This document shows positions 23,547 to 35,253 of a stretch of DNA of 37,555 bases, in pieces. Position 1 is the stretch's first letter. Every line of letters begins with the position of its first letter. The translations under genes and the position numbers were made by a program. Where the stretch lies: contig NZ_JAIWPR010000035.1 in NCBI RefSeq assembly GCF_021191635.1, positions 1-37,555 on the forward strand. Direction: 5' to 3'. The notes below the pieces were generated by a model that saw only the letters and a program-made list of their open reading frames with translations, made no database searches and was not told where the DNA came from. Source of the DNA: Alterluteimonas quercicellularis. Lineage in GTDB: Bacteria; Pseudomonadota; Gammaproteobacteria; Xanthomonadales; Xanthomonadaceae.

Positions 23547-24445
23547 TGTTCGACACCGCGCCGCAGCTCGCCTGCGGGGATCGCAGCCTGCGGCTGGACC
23601 GGCCGCGGGTGATGGGCATCGTCAACGTCACCCCGGACTCGTTCTCCGACGGCGGCCGCCACGACGCCCCCGACGACGCCGTCGCGCACGGCCTGCGGCT
23701 GGTGGCCGAGGGCGCCGACCTGCTGGACGTCGGCGGCGAGTCCACCCGCCCGGGCGCCGGCGAGGTGCCGGTCGAGGAGGAGATCCGCCGGGTGGTGCCG
23801 GTGATCGAGCGCCTGCGCGCCGGGACCGACGTGCCGATCAGCATCGATACCTCCAAGCCCGAGGTGATGCGCGCCGCCGTGGCCGCCGGGGCCGGCCTGA
23901 TCAACGACGTCTACGCCCTGCGCCGCGAGGGCGCGCTGGAGGCGGCGGTCGACAGCGGCGCGGCGGTGGTGCTGATGCACATGCTGGGCGAGCCGCGCTC
24001 GATGCAGGACGCGCCGCGCTACGACGACGTGGTCGGCGAGGTCCACCGCTTCCTGGCCGAGCGCATCTTCGCGGTGGAGATGGCCGGGATCGACCGCAAG
24101 CGCATCGTCGCCGACCCCGGCTTCGGCTTCGGCAAGACCCTGCAGCACAACCTCGCGTTGCTGGCCGGCATGGGGCGCTTCGTCGAACTGGGCGTGCCGG
24201 TGCTGGCCGGTCTGTCGCGCAAGCGCAGCATCGGCGAGCTGACCGGCCGCGAGGCGCCGGACCAGCGCGCGGCCGGCTCGGTGGCCGCGCACCTGATCGC
24301 CGCCCAGCGCGGGGCGACGCTGCTGCGGGTGCACGACGTCGCCGCCACCGTCGACGCGCTCAAGGTCTGGGCGGCCGTGGACGCGGTGCCGAAGCCGCGC
24401 GCGGCGGCGTCGGTGCCGTCGATCGTCTGGCCGGACGACGCATAG
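23546..24445 (+). CDS. folP: Dihydropteroate synthase
   Basis: The 299-residue product joins p-aminobenzoate to dihydropterin pyrophosphate in folate synthesis and is the sulfonamide target. Signatures are GIVNVTPDSFSDGG near 25-38, DVGGESTRPGA near 62-72, SIDTSKP near 98-104, INDVYALR, ADPGFGFGKT near 191-200 and GLSRKRSIGELTG near 221-233. About 15 extra residues at the C-terminus are not conserved. In E. coli glmM follows folP; here repeats and putP follow instead. Confidence 0.96.
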   Translation: MFDTAPQLACGDRSLRLDRPRVMGIVNVTPDSFSDGGRHDAPDDAVAHGLRLVAEGADLLDVGGESTRPGAGEVPVEEEIRRVVPVIERLRAGTDVPISIDTSKPEVMRAAVAAGAGLINDVYALRREGALEAAVDSGAAVVLMHMLGEPRSMQDAPRYDDVVGEVHRFLAERIFAVEMAGIDRKRIVADPGFGFGKTLQHNLALLAGMGRFVELGVPVLAGLSRKRSIGELTGREAPDQRAAGSVAAHLIAAQRGATLLRVHDVAATVDALKVWAAVDAVPKPRAAASVPSIVWPDDA

Positions 24446-24474
24446 GGTCGCGCGTCCTGCCGCAGCCCGGTTTC

Positions 24475-24497
24475 GTGGGAGCGCGCTTCCTCGAGAC
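24475..24497 (+). repeat. Degenerate GTAG-REP arm
   Basis: This stretch starts GTGGGAGCGCGCTT and ends GAGAC, matching a REP arm with several changes in its GC core. It is 30 bp after folP and looks like a decayed copy. Confidence 0.55.
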
Positions 24498-24586
24498 CGC
24501 CTTGCGCGGCTGGAATGTCCTGCGAGCGGGCAGCGAAGAGGTCGCCCCTCGACCGCCGGCGAGCGCTGCAGCCGCCGCCGATGCCC

Positions 24587-24662
24587 GATCCCGAATCCCC
24601 GATCCCGAATCCCCGATCCCGAATCCCGAATCCCGAATCCCGAATCCCGAATCCCGAATCCC
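24587..24662 (+). repeat. Short tandem repeat: two 14-mers then six perfect GAATCCC units
   Basis: Two copies of GATCCCGAATCCCC (24587-24614) and one GATCCC lead into six perfect 7-bp GAATCCC units (24621-24662). The reverse complement is GGGATTC, a heptamer I recall as common in Xanthomonas genomes. It lies 50 bp upstream of putP, so copy number changes could alter the spacing of putP promoter elements. Confidence 0.9.
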
Positions 24663-24711
24663 GAGGTAAGCTTCCGCCCCTGTCGCCGCAGCCCGCGGCC
24701 GGGGATCGCGC

Positions 24712-26199
24712 ATGACCGCTAGCACGCCGCTGTACGTCACCTTCGCCGCCTACCTGCTGCTGATGGTCGGCATCGGCTTCTGGGCCTGGTACCGCACCAA
24801 GACCTTCGACGACTACATCCTCGGCGGCCGCTCGCTCGGCAGCTACGTCACCGCGCTGTCGGCCGGCGCTTCGGACATGAGCGGCTGGCTGCTGATGGGC
24901 CTGCCCGGCGCGCTGTACCTGACCGGCGCTTCGGAGGCCTGGATCGCGGTCGGCCTGATCGCCGGCGCCTGGCTCAACTGGCGCTACGTCGCCGGGCCGT
25001 TGCGCGTGTACACCGAGCGCACGCGCAACGCGCTGACGCTGCCCGACTACTTCACCCACCGCTTCGAGGACCGGCAGAAGCTGCTGCGCGTGCTGTCTGC
25101 GCTGGTGATCCTGGTGTTCTTCGCGGTCTACTGCGCCTCGGGCATCGTCGCCGGCGCGCGGCTGTTCGAGAGCGTGTTCGGCATCCCCTACGCGCAGGCG
25201 CTGTGGTGGGGCGCGGCGGCGACGATCCTCTACACCCTGGTCGGCGGCTTCCTCGCGGTCAGCTGGACCGACATGGTGCAGGCCACGCTGATGATCTTCG
25301 CGTTGCTGCTGGTGCCGATCATGGCGATCTTCGCCAGCGGCGGCGTCGGGACGAGCCTGGCGCTGATCGAGCAGGTCGATCCGGGCCACCTGCAGTGGAT
25401 CGGCGCCGGCGGGATCGTCGCGGTGATCTCGGCGCTGGCCTGGGGCTTCGGCTACTTCGGCCAGCCGCACATCCTCGCGCGCTTCATGGCCGCCGACAGC
25501 GTGGCGACGATCCCGCGCGCGCGCCGCATCGGCATGACCTGGATGATCCTGTGCCTGCTCGGCGCGCTGTCGACCGGCTTCTTCGGCGTGGCGTACTTCG
25601 CCGCCAACCCCGAGGTCGCCGGGCCGGTGACCGAGAACCCCGAGCGCGTGTTCATCGTGCTGTCGGAACTGCTGTTCAACCCGTGGATCGCCGGCGTGCT
25701 GCTGTCGGCGATCCTCGCGGCGGTGATGAGCACGCTCTCGTGCCAGCTGCTGGTCTGTTCCAGCGCGCTGACGGAGGACTTCTACCGCGGCTTCCTGCGC
25801 CCGGCCGCCGGCCATCGCGAACTGGTGTGGGTCGGCCGGCTGATGGTGCTGGCGATCTCGCTGCTGGCGATCTGGATCGCGCGCGACCCGGACAGCCGCG
25901 TGCTCGGCCTCGTCGCCTACGCCTGGGCCGGCTTCGGCGCCGCGTTCGGTCCGGTCGTCGTGCTGTCGCTGTTCTGGCAGCGGATGACCCGCAACGGCGC
26001 GCTGGTCGGCATGCTCGCCGGCGCGCTGACCGTGGTGCTGTGGAAGCTGACCGGCAGCGCGCTGTACGAGATGGTGCCGGGCGTGATCGTGGCGACGGTG
26101 GCGATCGTGGTCGTCAGCCTGCTGGGGCGGCCGCCGTCGGCGGACGTCCAGGCCACCCACCAGCAGGTGCGGCTGTCGCTGCGCGAGACCGGATACTGA
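24712..26199 (+). CDS. putP: Sodium/proline symporter
   Basis: The 495-residue product belongs to the SSS family, with about 13 hydrophobic helices. PutP-like features are the [28 protein letters not shown] region (split here by function: Na+ and substrate site around residues 37-64), [15 protein letters not shown] near 65, [12 protein letters not shown] near 143 and the SSSF signature region [17 protein letters not shown] near 245-261. Sequence similarity favours proline over other SSS substrates, but substrate is inferred. No putA is in the window. Preceded by the GAATCCC repeat and followed 15 bp later by miaA. Confidence 0.93.
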   Translation: MTASTPLYVTFAAYLLLMVGIGFWAWYRTKTFDDYILGGRSLGSYVTALSAGASDMSGWLLMGLPGALYLTGASEAWIAVGLIAGAWLNWRYVAGPLRVYTERTRNALTLPDYFTHRFEDRQKLLRVLSALVILVFFAVYCASGIVAGARLFESVFGIPYAQALWWGAAATILYTLVGGFLAVSWTDMVQATLMIFALLLVPIMAIFASGGVGTSLALIEQVDPGHLQWIGAGGIVAVISALAWGFGYFGQPHILARFMAADSVATIPRARRIGMTWMILCLLGALSTGFFGVAYFAANPEVAGPVTENPERVFIVLSELLFNPWIAGVLLSAILAAVMSTLSCQLLVCSSALTEDFYRGFLRPAAGHRELVWVGRLMVLAISLLAIWIARDPDSRVLGLVAYAWAGFGAAFGPVVVLSLFWQRMTRNGALVGMLAGALTVVLWKLTGSALYEMVPGVIVATVAIVVVSLLGRPPSADVQATHQQVRLSLRETGY

Positions 26200-26213
26200 G
26201 CGAGGCCGCGGCG

Positions 26214-27173
26214 GTGAACCCGAGCGATCGCCGTCCGCCGGCGCTGGCGATCCTGGGCCCGACCGCCTCGGGCAAGACCGCGCTCGCGCTGGAGCTGGCG
26301 CAGGCGCACGGCGGCGAGATCGTCAGCGTCGACTCGGCGCTGGTCTACCGCGGCCTGGACATCGGCGCGGCCAAGCCCGACGCCGCCGAGCGCGCGCGGG
26401 TGCCGCACCACATGCTCGACCTGCGCGACCCCTGGCAGACCTATTCCGCGGCCGAGTTCGCGGCCGACGCGCGCGCCGCGATCGGCGGCATCCTCGCCCG
26501 CGGCCGGCTGCCGGTGCTCGCCGGTGGCACCGGCCTGTACTTCCGGGCGCTGCTCGACGGGCTGGCCGACATGCCGCCGGCCGACCCGGCGCTGCGGGCC
26601 GCGCTCGCCGCGCAGGCCGCCGAGCGCGGCTGGGCCGCGCTCCACGCCGAGCTGGCGCGGGTCGATCCCGAGGCCGCCGCGCGCATCCACGCCACCGACG
26701 CCCAGCGCATCCAGCGCGCGCTGGAGGTGCACCGCCTGAGCGGGCGGCCGATCACCGCCTGGCAGCGCGAGCGTCCCGAAGGCGCCGGCCTGCCGCTGCG
26801 GGTGACCCGGCTGGCGGTCGCGCCGGCCTCGCGCGCCGAACTGCACGCGCGGATCGCCCGCCGCTTCGAGGCCATGCTCGCCGCCGGCTTCCTCGACGAG
26901 GTCCGGGCGCTGCGCGCGCTGCCGCCGCTGCGCGACCATCCCGCGCCGCTGGACCTGCCGGCGCTGCGCGCGGTGGGCTACCGGCAGGCCTGGGAACACC
27001 TCGACGGCCTGACCGACGCGGCGGCCTTCGCCGAGCGCGCCGTCGCCGCCACCCGCCAGCTCGCCAAGCGGCAGCTCACCTGGCTGCGCGGGCAGCCGGG
27101 CCTGCAGTGGTTCGATCCCGCCACCGACGCCGCCGCCCTGCGCGATGCGGTCGCGCGGGCGCTGCGCCCGTAG
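26214..27173 (+). CDS. miaA: tRNA dimethylallyltransferase
   Basis: The 319-residue product transfers a dimethylallyl group to A37 of tRNAs reading UNN codons. The P-loop GPTASGKT lies at residues 15-22, followed by [18 protein letters not shown] near 34-51, the family's tRNA/DMAPP-binding stretch, [18 protein letters not shown] near 64-81 and [15 protein letters not shown] near 104-118. The C-terminus has [16 protein letters not shown] start (26214) is chosen because it is the only start close upstream of the P-loop; the frame is open much further up inside putP. The usual order miaA-hfq-hflX is kept. Confidence 0.95.
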   Translation: MNPSDRRPPALAILGPTASGKTALALELAQAHGGEIVSVDSALVYRGLDIGAAKPDAAERARVPHHMLDLRDPWQTYSAAEFAADARAAIGGILARGRLPVLAGGTGLYFRALLDGLADMPPADPALRAALAAQAAERGWAALHAELARVDPEAAARIHATDAQRIQRALEVHRLSGRPITAWQRERPEGAGLPLRVTRLAVAPASRAELHARIARRFEAMLAAGFLDEVRALRALPPLRDHPAPLDLPALRAVGYRQAWEHLDGLTDAAAFAERAVAATRQLAKRQLTWLRGQPGLQWFDPATDAAALRDAVARALRP

Positions 27174-27284
27174 CCGCCGGCGCCGCCGGGCCGGCCCGCC
27201 GTTCCCGCCCGCGCCTCGCCGCCGCCTCCGGCGATTCCTGCCCGATGCGTGCGCGGCGTTGCGTCCAGGCGCACCGGAGTTGTG

Positions 27285-27290
27285 TACCAT
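27285..27290 (+). promoter_or_regulatory. Candidate -10 element of hfq (TACCAT)
   Basis: TGTACCATC lies 101 bp upstream of the hfq ATG in a 217-bp gap after miaA. TTGCGT at 27259-27264 is 20 bp away, too far for a good -35. The long leader would leave room for autoregulation by Hfq, as known in E. coli; that is inference. Confidence 0.4.
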
Positions 27291-27390
27291 CCCGTACTTC
27301 TGCCGCCGCTTCCGGGGATTCGGGTCGGGCAGGGCGGCCACGCGCCGCACCGATGAAGACGACAACAACAAACAAGTTGGGGAAATCTAG

Positions 27391-27663
<273 letters not shown>

Positions 27664-27776
27664 GCCGCGGCCCGGCGGGGACGGCCCGGCCGGCGTGAAT
27701 GCGGGCCGGCCATTGAACCGGCGGCGTTTCGCCCGCATCTCCAAGGCTCGACCCCGCCTCCAGGAGCACGCCGCGC

Positions 27777-29096
<1,320 letters not shown>

Positions 29097-29103
29097 CGGC
29101 GGC

Positions 29104-29148
29104 GGCGGACGCGGCCGGTCCGTACGGCCGCGCATCCGCGTCCGGCGG
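29104..29148 (+). terminator. GC-rich hairpin between hflX and hflK
   Basis: GGACGCGG (29107-29114) pairs with CCGCGTCC (29136-29143), and an alternative inner stem GCGGCCG/CGGCCGC is possible. No T tract follows, so it may be a weak or Rho-assisted terminator. Confidence 0.35.
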
Positions 29149-29212
29149 TTCCGGTGGAGGCGGCGGGAACCGCGGTCCGCGCCGGGCCGAAGCCGGCGTC
29201 TTCGACACCTTG

Positions 29213-29218
29213 TAGAAT
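29213..29218 (+). promoter_or_regulatory. Candidate -10 element of hflK (TAGAAT)
   Basis: TTGTAGAATG lies 54 bp upstream of hflK, sharing TGTAGAATG with the pyrG upstream region. It suggests hflKC can be expressed apart from hflX. Confidence 0.45.
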
Positions 29219-29271
29219 GTGCGTCCCGCGCGGTCGGCGACCGGCGGTGCGACCAACAGATTGGAGCAGGC

Positions 29272-30399
29272 ATGGCCTGGAACATTCCCGGCAAGAACAA
29301 CAGCGGCGGGTCCGGCGACGACAACGGCCGCGGCCCGTGGAAGCCGCGGGGCGGCGGTGGCGGCGGCGGCGCGTTCGACGGCCTGCTGGAACAGCTGCGC
29401 AACCTCTTCGGCGGCGGCCGCGGCGGCGGCAACCCGCTGCGCTGGGTGGCCCTGGCGGTGGGCGCGTTCCTGCTCTTCAGCAGCTTCGTGCTGGTCGGCG
29501 AGCAGCAGCTCGGCGTGGTGCTGCGCTTCGGCCAGGCGGTGCGGGTGATGGGGCCGGGCCCCAACCTGAAGCTGCCGTGGCCGCTGGAGCGGGTGAACAA
29601 GGTCAACGCCACCGAGATCAAGACCTTCACCAACACGGTGCCGGTGCTGACCCGCGACGAGAACATCGTCATCGTCTCGCTCAACGTGCAGTACCGGGTG
29701 GGCGACGCGCAGCTCTACCTGTTCGGCACCCGCGACGCCGAGCGCGTGCTGGAGCAGGTCGCCCAGGGCGTGGTGCGCGAGCAGGTCGGCCGCTCCGACC
29801 TCGACACCGTGCTCGGCGCGCGCGGCCCGCTCTCGGCGCTGGCGTCCAAGCAGCTGCAGGATTCGCTGGACATCTACCGCACCGGCCTGGTGGTCACCGA
29901 GCTGAACCTGCAGGACGCGCGCCCGCCGGAGGAGGTCAAGCCGGCCTTCGACGAGGTCAACAGCGCCCAGCAGGTGCAGGAGAGCCTGGTCAACGAAGCA
30001 CGCGCCTACGCGGCGCGGATCGTACCGGAGGCCCGAGGCGAGGCCTCGCGCACCCGCACCGTGGCCGAGGGCTACAAGACCGCGTCGATCGCCCGGGCGA
30101 CCGGTGACGCGACGCGCTTCTCGCTGCTGCTCGACCAGTACCGCAACGCGCCCGAGGTCACCCGCAAGCGCCTGTGGCTGGAGACCGTCTCCGACGTGCT
30201 GGCGGACAACCGCACCATCGTCGGCGGCGACGGGCGCCAGCTGATCTACGTGCCGATGGCGCAGGAGGGCGGTGCGCCGTCGTCCTCGTCCGGGCCGCAG
30301 GTGGTGCCGGCCGACGTGCTGGCGCCCACCGTCACCAGCGAGCCGCCGCGCCCGCGCAACACCCCGCGGCCGGTCCGCGGCGAAGGAGGTACGCGATGA
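29272..30399 (+). CDS. hflK: FtsH regulator subunit HflK
   Basis: The 375-residue product is an SPFH-domain inner-membrane protein that forms the HflKC cage around FtsH and modulates its activity. The N-terminal ~55 residues are Gly/Asn-rich and cytoplasmic, with MAWNIPGKNN at the start. The transmembrane helix is at about 58-76, followed by the SPFH/Band 7 domain (GEQQLGVVLRFGQ to about 280) and a Pro/Ser-rich C-terminal tail. TTGGAGCAGG is the ribosome-binding region. The stop overlaps the hflC ATG. Confidence 0.96.
   Translation: MAWNIPGKNNSGGSGDDNGRGPWKPRGGGGGGGAFDGLLEQLRNLFGGGRGGGNPLRWVALAVGAFLLFSSFVLVGEQQLGVVLRFGQAVRVMGPGPNLKLPWPLERVNKVNATEIKTFTNTVPVLTRDENIVIVSLNVQYRVGDAQLYLFGTRDAERVLEQVAQGVVREQVGRSDLDTVLGARGPLSALASKQLQDSLDIYRTGLVVTELNLQDARPPEEVKPAFDEVNSAQQVQESLVNEARAYAARIVPEARGEASRTRTVAEGYKTASIARATGDATRFSLLLDQYRNAPEVTRKRLWLETVSDVLADNRTIVGGDGRQLIYVPMAQEGGAPSSSSGPQVVPADVLAPTVTSEPPRPRNTPRPVRGEGGTR
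30383..30390 (+). promoter_or_regulatory. Perfect Shine-Dalgarno of hflC inside hflK
   Basis: AAGGAGGT is fully complementary to the 16S rRNA tail and sits 5 nt before the hflC ATG. It is the strongest such site in the window and fixes the start. It encodes the last residues of HflK. Confidence 0.8.
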
Positions 30400-31279
30400 A
30401 CCCCCGCGCCCTGATCCCCGTGCTGGCGGTGCTGCTGCTCCTGGGCCTGCTGGGCTCGGTCTACGTGGTCCGCGAGGGCCAGGTCGGCCTGGTGCTGCAG
30501 CTGGGCCGCGTGGTGCGCACCGACATCCCGCCGGGGCTGCACTTCAAGATCCCGCTGATGCAGACCGCGCGCGTGTTCGACCGCCGCTTCAACGCCGTCG
30601 ACTTCACCCCGGAGCGCTACCTGACCTCCGAGCGCAAGGACGTCAGCGTGGACTTCGTGGCGATCGTGGCGATCTCCGACGTCGGCGAGTTCTACCGCGC
30701 CACCTACCGCGGCGGCGGCAGCGTCGCCGACATGGAGGCGCGCGCGGCCGACCGCCTGGCGCCGATCATCAAGGACTCGCTGCGCAACGAGATCAACGCG
30801 CGCACGCTGACCCAGCTGGTGTCCGGCGACCGCGGCGAAGTGATCGCCAAGCAGCTCGAGGCGATCAACCAGGGCGCCTCCACGCTGGGCATGCAGATCA
30901 TCGACATCCGGCTGAAGCAGATCGACCTGCCCACCGACAGCGACGTCATCCAGCAGGTCTACAACCGCATGCGCGCCGAGCGCAAGCAGGTGGCCAGCCG
31001 GCTGCGCGCCGAGGGCGAGGAGCAGGCGCGCCTGATCCGCGCCCAGGCCGACCGCGACCAGGCAGTGATCCTGGCCGAGGCCGAGCGCGACGCGCAGACG
31101 CTGCGCGGCGAGGGCGATGCCGAGGCCGCGCGCCTGTACGGCGAGGCCGCCAACCGCGATCCGGCGTTCTTCGCCTTCCAGCGCAGCCTGGACGCCTACC
31201 GCCGCTCCTTCGAGGGCGGCGACTCGGTCATCGTGCTCGAGCGCGACGATCCGTTCCTGCAGTACATGCGCAGCGATCG

Positions 31280-31283
<4 letters not shown>
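30396..31283 (+). CDS. hflC: FtsH regulator subunit HflC
   Basis: The 295-residue product pairs with HflK in the FtsH-associated cage. It has an N-terminal transmembrane helix (about 5-24), then the SPFH/Band 7 domain beginning VREGQVGLVLQLGRVVR and a long Glu/Ala/Arg-rich helical segment (about 190-245). The C-terminal FFAFQRSLDAYRRSF and VLERDDPFLQYM are typical of HflC. It starts in an ATGA overlap with hflK and ends in another with the next gene. Confidence 0.96.
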
Positions 31284-33059
<1,776 letters not shown>

Positions 33060-33072
33060 GCGCGGACGCCTG

Positions 33073-33177
33073 GTAGAAGCGCGCTCGCGCGCGACGGCTT
33101 CTCCCGTTCGCGAAAAGCGGTGCCGATGCCGCGGTTAAAGCAGCGCCTGTCGCGATCGCGCGCAGGCGCGCTCCTGC
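33073..33177. repeat. Two GTAG-REP arms downstream of purA
   Basis: A forward arm (33073-33095, with GTAGAAGC for GTAGGAGC) and a reverse arm (33154-33177, head changed to GCAG on its own strand) are separated by a 58-bp loop. Both are mutated relative to the consensus. Confidence 0.75.
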
Positions 33178-33244
33178 AAGGCTGCGTTCGCGCAACGTTG
33201 ACGGCCGACTGGTGACCCTCCGACGCATTCGGCAGGAGGTGTCC

Positions 33245-33328
33245 ATGGGCGGAGATCGCGAATCGACGACGGCGGGCGGCGGCGGGCAGGACCGCGGCCG
33301 CCTGGCCCTGCGCCACGCGGGCCCCTAG
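33245..33328 (+). CDS. 27-codon ORF with strong Shine-Dalgarno, in frame with the next gene
   Basis: This short ORF starts at ATG 33245 with AGGAGGT (33234-33240) at good spacing and ends at TAG 33326-33328. The product is Gly/Arg-rich (GGGGQDRGRLALRHAGP near its end) and has no recognisable domain. Its stop is followed by one codon (CCG) and then the ATG of the histidine phosphatase, in the same frame. It may be a real small protein or leader peptide coupled to the phosphatase, or the old N-terminus of that gene cut off by an amber codon. Coding status is uncertain. Confidence 0.35.
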   Translation: MGGDRESTTAGGGGQDRGRLALRHAGP

Positions 33329-33331
33329 CCG

Positions 33332-34099
33332 ATGGCGCGCCTCCGCCACAGCGACTGGCCGGACCGGCTGTGGATCGTGCGCCACGGCCAGAGCGCGGGC
33401 AACGTCGCCCGCGACGAGGCCGAGCTGGCGCAGATCCACCTGATCGACATCGACACCCGCGACGCGGACACGCCGCTGTCCGGGCTCGGCCACCGGCAGT
33501 CGCGCGCGCTGGCCGACTGGTTCGCCGATCTGCCGGCCGACCAGCAGCCGAACGTGCTGCTGACCTCGCCGTTCGTGCGCGCGCAGCAGACCGCGCACGC
33601 GGTCGCCGACGCGCTCGGCATCGAGCGGTCCGAGATCGGCATCGATGAGCGCCTGCGCGAGAAGGAGTTCGGCATCCTCGACCGCTACACCGTCGCCGGC
33701 ATCAAGGCCACGTTCCCGGAGCTGGCCGCGCAGCGCGCGCAGGTCGGCAAGTTCTACTTCCGCCCGCCTGGCGGCGAGAGCTGGTGCGACGTGCTGCTGC
33801 GGCTGCGCAGCGTGACCGAGGTGCTGCGCCGCGACCACGTCGGCGACCGCGTGCTGATCGTCGCCCACCAGGTCATCGTCAACTGCTTCCGCTACCTGCT
33901 CGAATGCATGGACGAGCAGCAGATCCTGGACATCGACCGGCGCGCCGACGTGCCCAACTGCTCGATCACCGAGTACGCGCTCGATCGCGCCGATCCCGAG
34001 GCGCGCTTCGAGCTGCAGGTCGCGAACTTCGCGCTGCCGCTGGAGGAAGCCGGCGCGCCCGTGACCGCGGAAGCGGACACCCCGGCCGGCCCGCGATGA
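33332..34099 (+). CDS. Histidine phosphatase family protein
   Basis: The 255-residue product belongs to the histidine phosphatase (phosphoglycerate mutase-like) superfamily. The catalytic RHG lies at 17-19 in WIVRHGQSAGN, with Arg in SPFVRAQQTA near 81-90, Glu in LREKEFGILDRY near 108-119 and the second His in IVAHQVIVNCF near 172-182. The insert DTRDADTPLSGLGHRQS is typical of the phosphatase-like rather than mutase branch. The substrate is unknown. The stop overlaps the nnrD start in ATGA. There is no good Shine-Dalgarno directly before this ATG; translation may depend on coupling to the short ORF just upstream. Confidence 0.85.
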   Translation: MARLRHSDWPDRLWIVRHGQSAGNVARDEAELAQIHLIDIDTRDADTPLSGLGHRQSRALADWFADLPADQQPNVLLTSPFVRAQQTAHAVADALGIERSEIGIDERLREKEFGILDRYTVAGIKATFPELAAQRAQVGKFYFRPPGGESWCDVLLRLRSVTEVLRRDHVGDRVLIVAHQVIVNCFRYLLECMDEQQILDIDRRADVPNCSITEYALDRADPEARFELQVANFALPLEEAGAPVTAEADTPAGPR

Positions 34100-35016
34100 G
34101 CCCGCAGCGCCGGCGGCGTGGTGCGGCGCCCGCCCGCAGGACCACCCCCGCCAGGATCACGGCAGCGCTGCTGCGCGGCTGGCCGCTGCCCGATCCCAGC
34201 GAGGGCGACAGCAAGGAGGATCGCGGCCGCGTGCTGGCGATCGGCGGCAGCGTGCAGGTGCCCGGCGCGGTGCTGCTGGCCGGCCTGGCCGCGCTGCGCG
34301 CCGGTGCCGGCAAGCTGCAGGTCGGCACCGCCGCCGCGGCTGCGCTGCCGCTGGCCGTCGCGATGCCCGAGGCCAAGGTGTTGGGCCTGCCCGCCACCCG
34401 CGCCGGCGCGATCCGCGAGCTCGGCCGCGAGGCCGCGGAGGCCGCGCGCAGCGCCGGCGCCGTGCTGGTCGGCCCCGGCATGGACCGCAGCGCCGGCACC
34501 CGCCGCGTCGCCGAGGCCGCCCTGGCCGCCGCACGCTGTCCCGTCGTCCTCGACGCCGGCGCGCTGGACCCGGCCGCGGTGCGGACCTTGCGGCGGCGGG
34601 CGCGCGCCGGCGGCGCGACGATCCTGACCCCGCACGCCGGGGAGATGGCCGCCATGCTCGGTGCCGACGAGGCCGAGATCGCCGCCGATCCGGCGGGCAT
34701 CGCGCGTACGCACGCGCAGGCCTGGGGCGTGGTGCTGGTGCTCAAGGGCCCGACCACCCATATCGCCGCGCCCGACGGCCGCGCCTGGGTCAACACCGCC
34801 GGCTGCGCCGGCCTGGGTACCTCGGGCTCGGGCGACGTGCTGGCCGGCGTCATCGCCGGCCTCGCCGCGCGCGGTGCCGGCGCCGAACAGGCCGCCTGCT
34901 GGGGCGTGTACCTGCACGCCCGCGCCGGCGCCCGGCTGTCGCGCCGCCTCGGCCTCGTCGGCTTCCTCGCCCGCGAGATCGGCGACGAGATCCCCGCCCT
35001 GATGCGCACCCTGTAG
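34096..35016 (+). CDS. nnrD: ADP/ATP-dependent NAD(P)H-hydrate dehydratase
   Basis: The 306-residue product dehydrates the damaged S-form of hydrated NAD(P)H. It corresponds to the C-terminal (carbohydrate-kinase-fold) domain of the bifunctional Nnr proteins; the epimerase domain (NnrE/YjeF-N) is not attached or visible here. Family motifs are VLAIGGSVQVPGAVLLA near 45-61, VLVGPGM near 124-130, VLDAGAL near 149-155, LTPHAGEMAAML near 177-188 and the catalytic GTSGSGDVLAG near 238-248. The N-terminus is Arg-rich. The TAG stop coincides with the GTAG head of a REP whose body is replaced by G and C runs. Confidence 0.93.
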   Translation: MSPQRRRRGAAPARRTTPARITAALLRGWPLPDPSEGDSKEDRGRVLAIGGSVQVPGAVLLAGLAALRAGAGKLQVGTAAAAALPLAVAMPEAKVLGLPATRAGAIRELGREAAEAARSAGAVLVGPGMDRSAGTRRVAEAALAAARCPVVLDAGALDPAAVRTLRRRARAGGATILTPHAGEMAAMLGADEAEIAADPAGIARTHAQAWGVVLVLKGPTTHIAAPDGRAWVNTAGCAGLGTSGSGDVLAGVIAGLAARGAGAEQAACWGVYLHARAGARLSRRLGLVGFLAREIGDEIPALMRTL

Positions 35017-35228
35017 GAGCGGGGGGCGGGGCGCCCCCCCCCCCCCCCCCACGCCCGCGGCCGCGCGCCCACAAGTGGGCGGGCGGCCGCGCCCCCCCCC
35101 CCGTGACCCGCGCCGCGCGCGCGCGCGCTCCTACAGGGGCGTCCGCGTCGATGGCCGGTCGCAGGAGCGCGCTTGCGCGCCACCGGGCTTTTCCCGCGGA
35201 CGCCCGTCGCGCGCGAGCGCGCTCCTAC
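35013..35228. repeat. REP cluster with embedded homopolymer runs
   Basis: A forward head (GTAGGAGCG, 35013-35021) runs into G-rich sequence and then 17 consecutive C (35034-35050) and a second C run near 35091-35102. Reverse arm heads end at 35134 and 35228, and a forward arm with GCAG head lies at 35161-35183; the 35161/35206 pair is a normal inverted REP pair. The homopolymers between 35017 and 35102 do not resemble any other REP copy here and are probably sequencing or assembly error. Confidence 0.7.
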
Positions 35229-35253
35229 AAGCGCTTCCGCATCGACGGGCCGG

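Noticed and set aside
24587..24662. CRISPR array or iteron-type origin
   Set aside because: Units are only 7-14 bp with no unique spacers and no replication gene is nearby; it is a simple tandem repeat.
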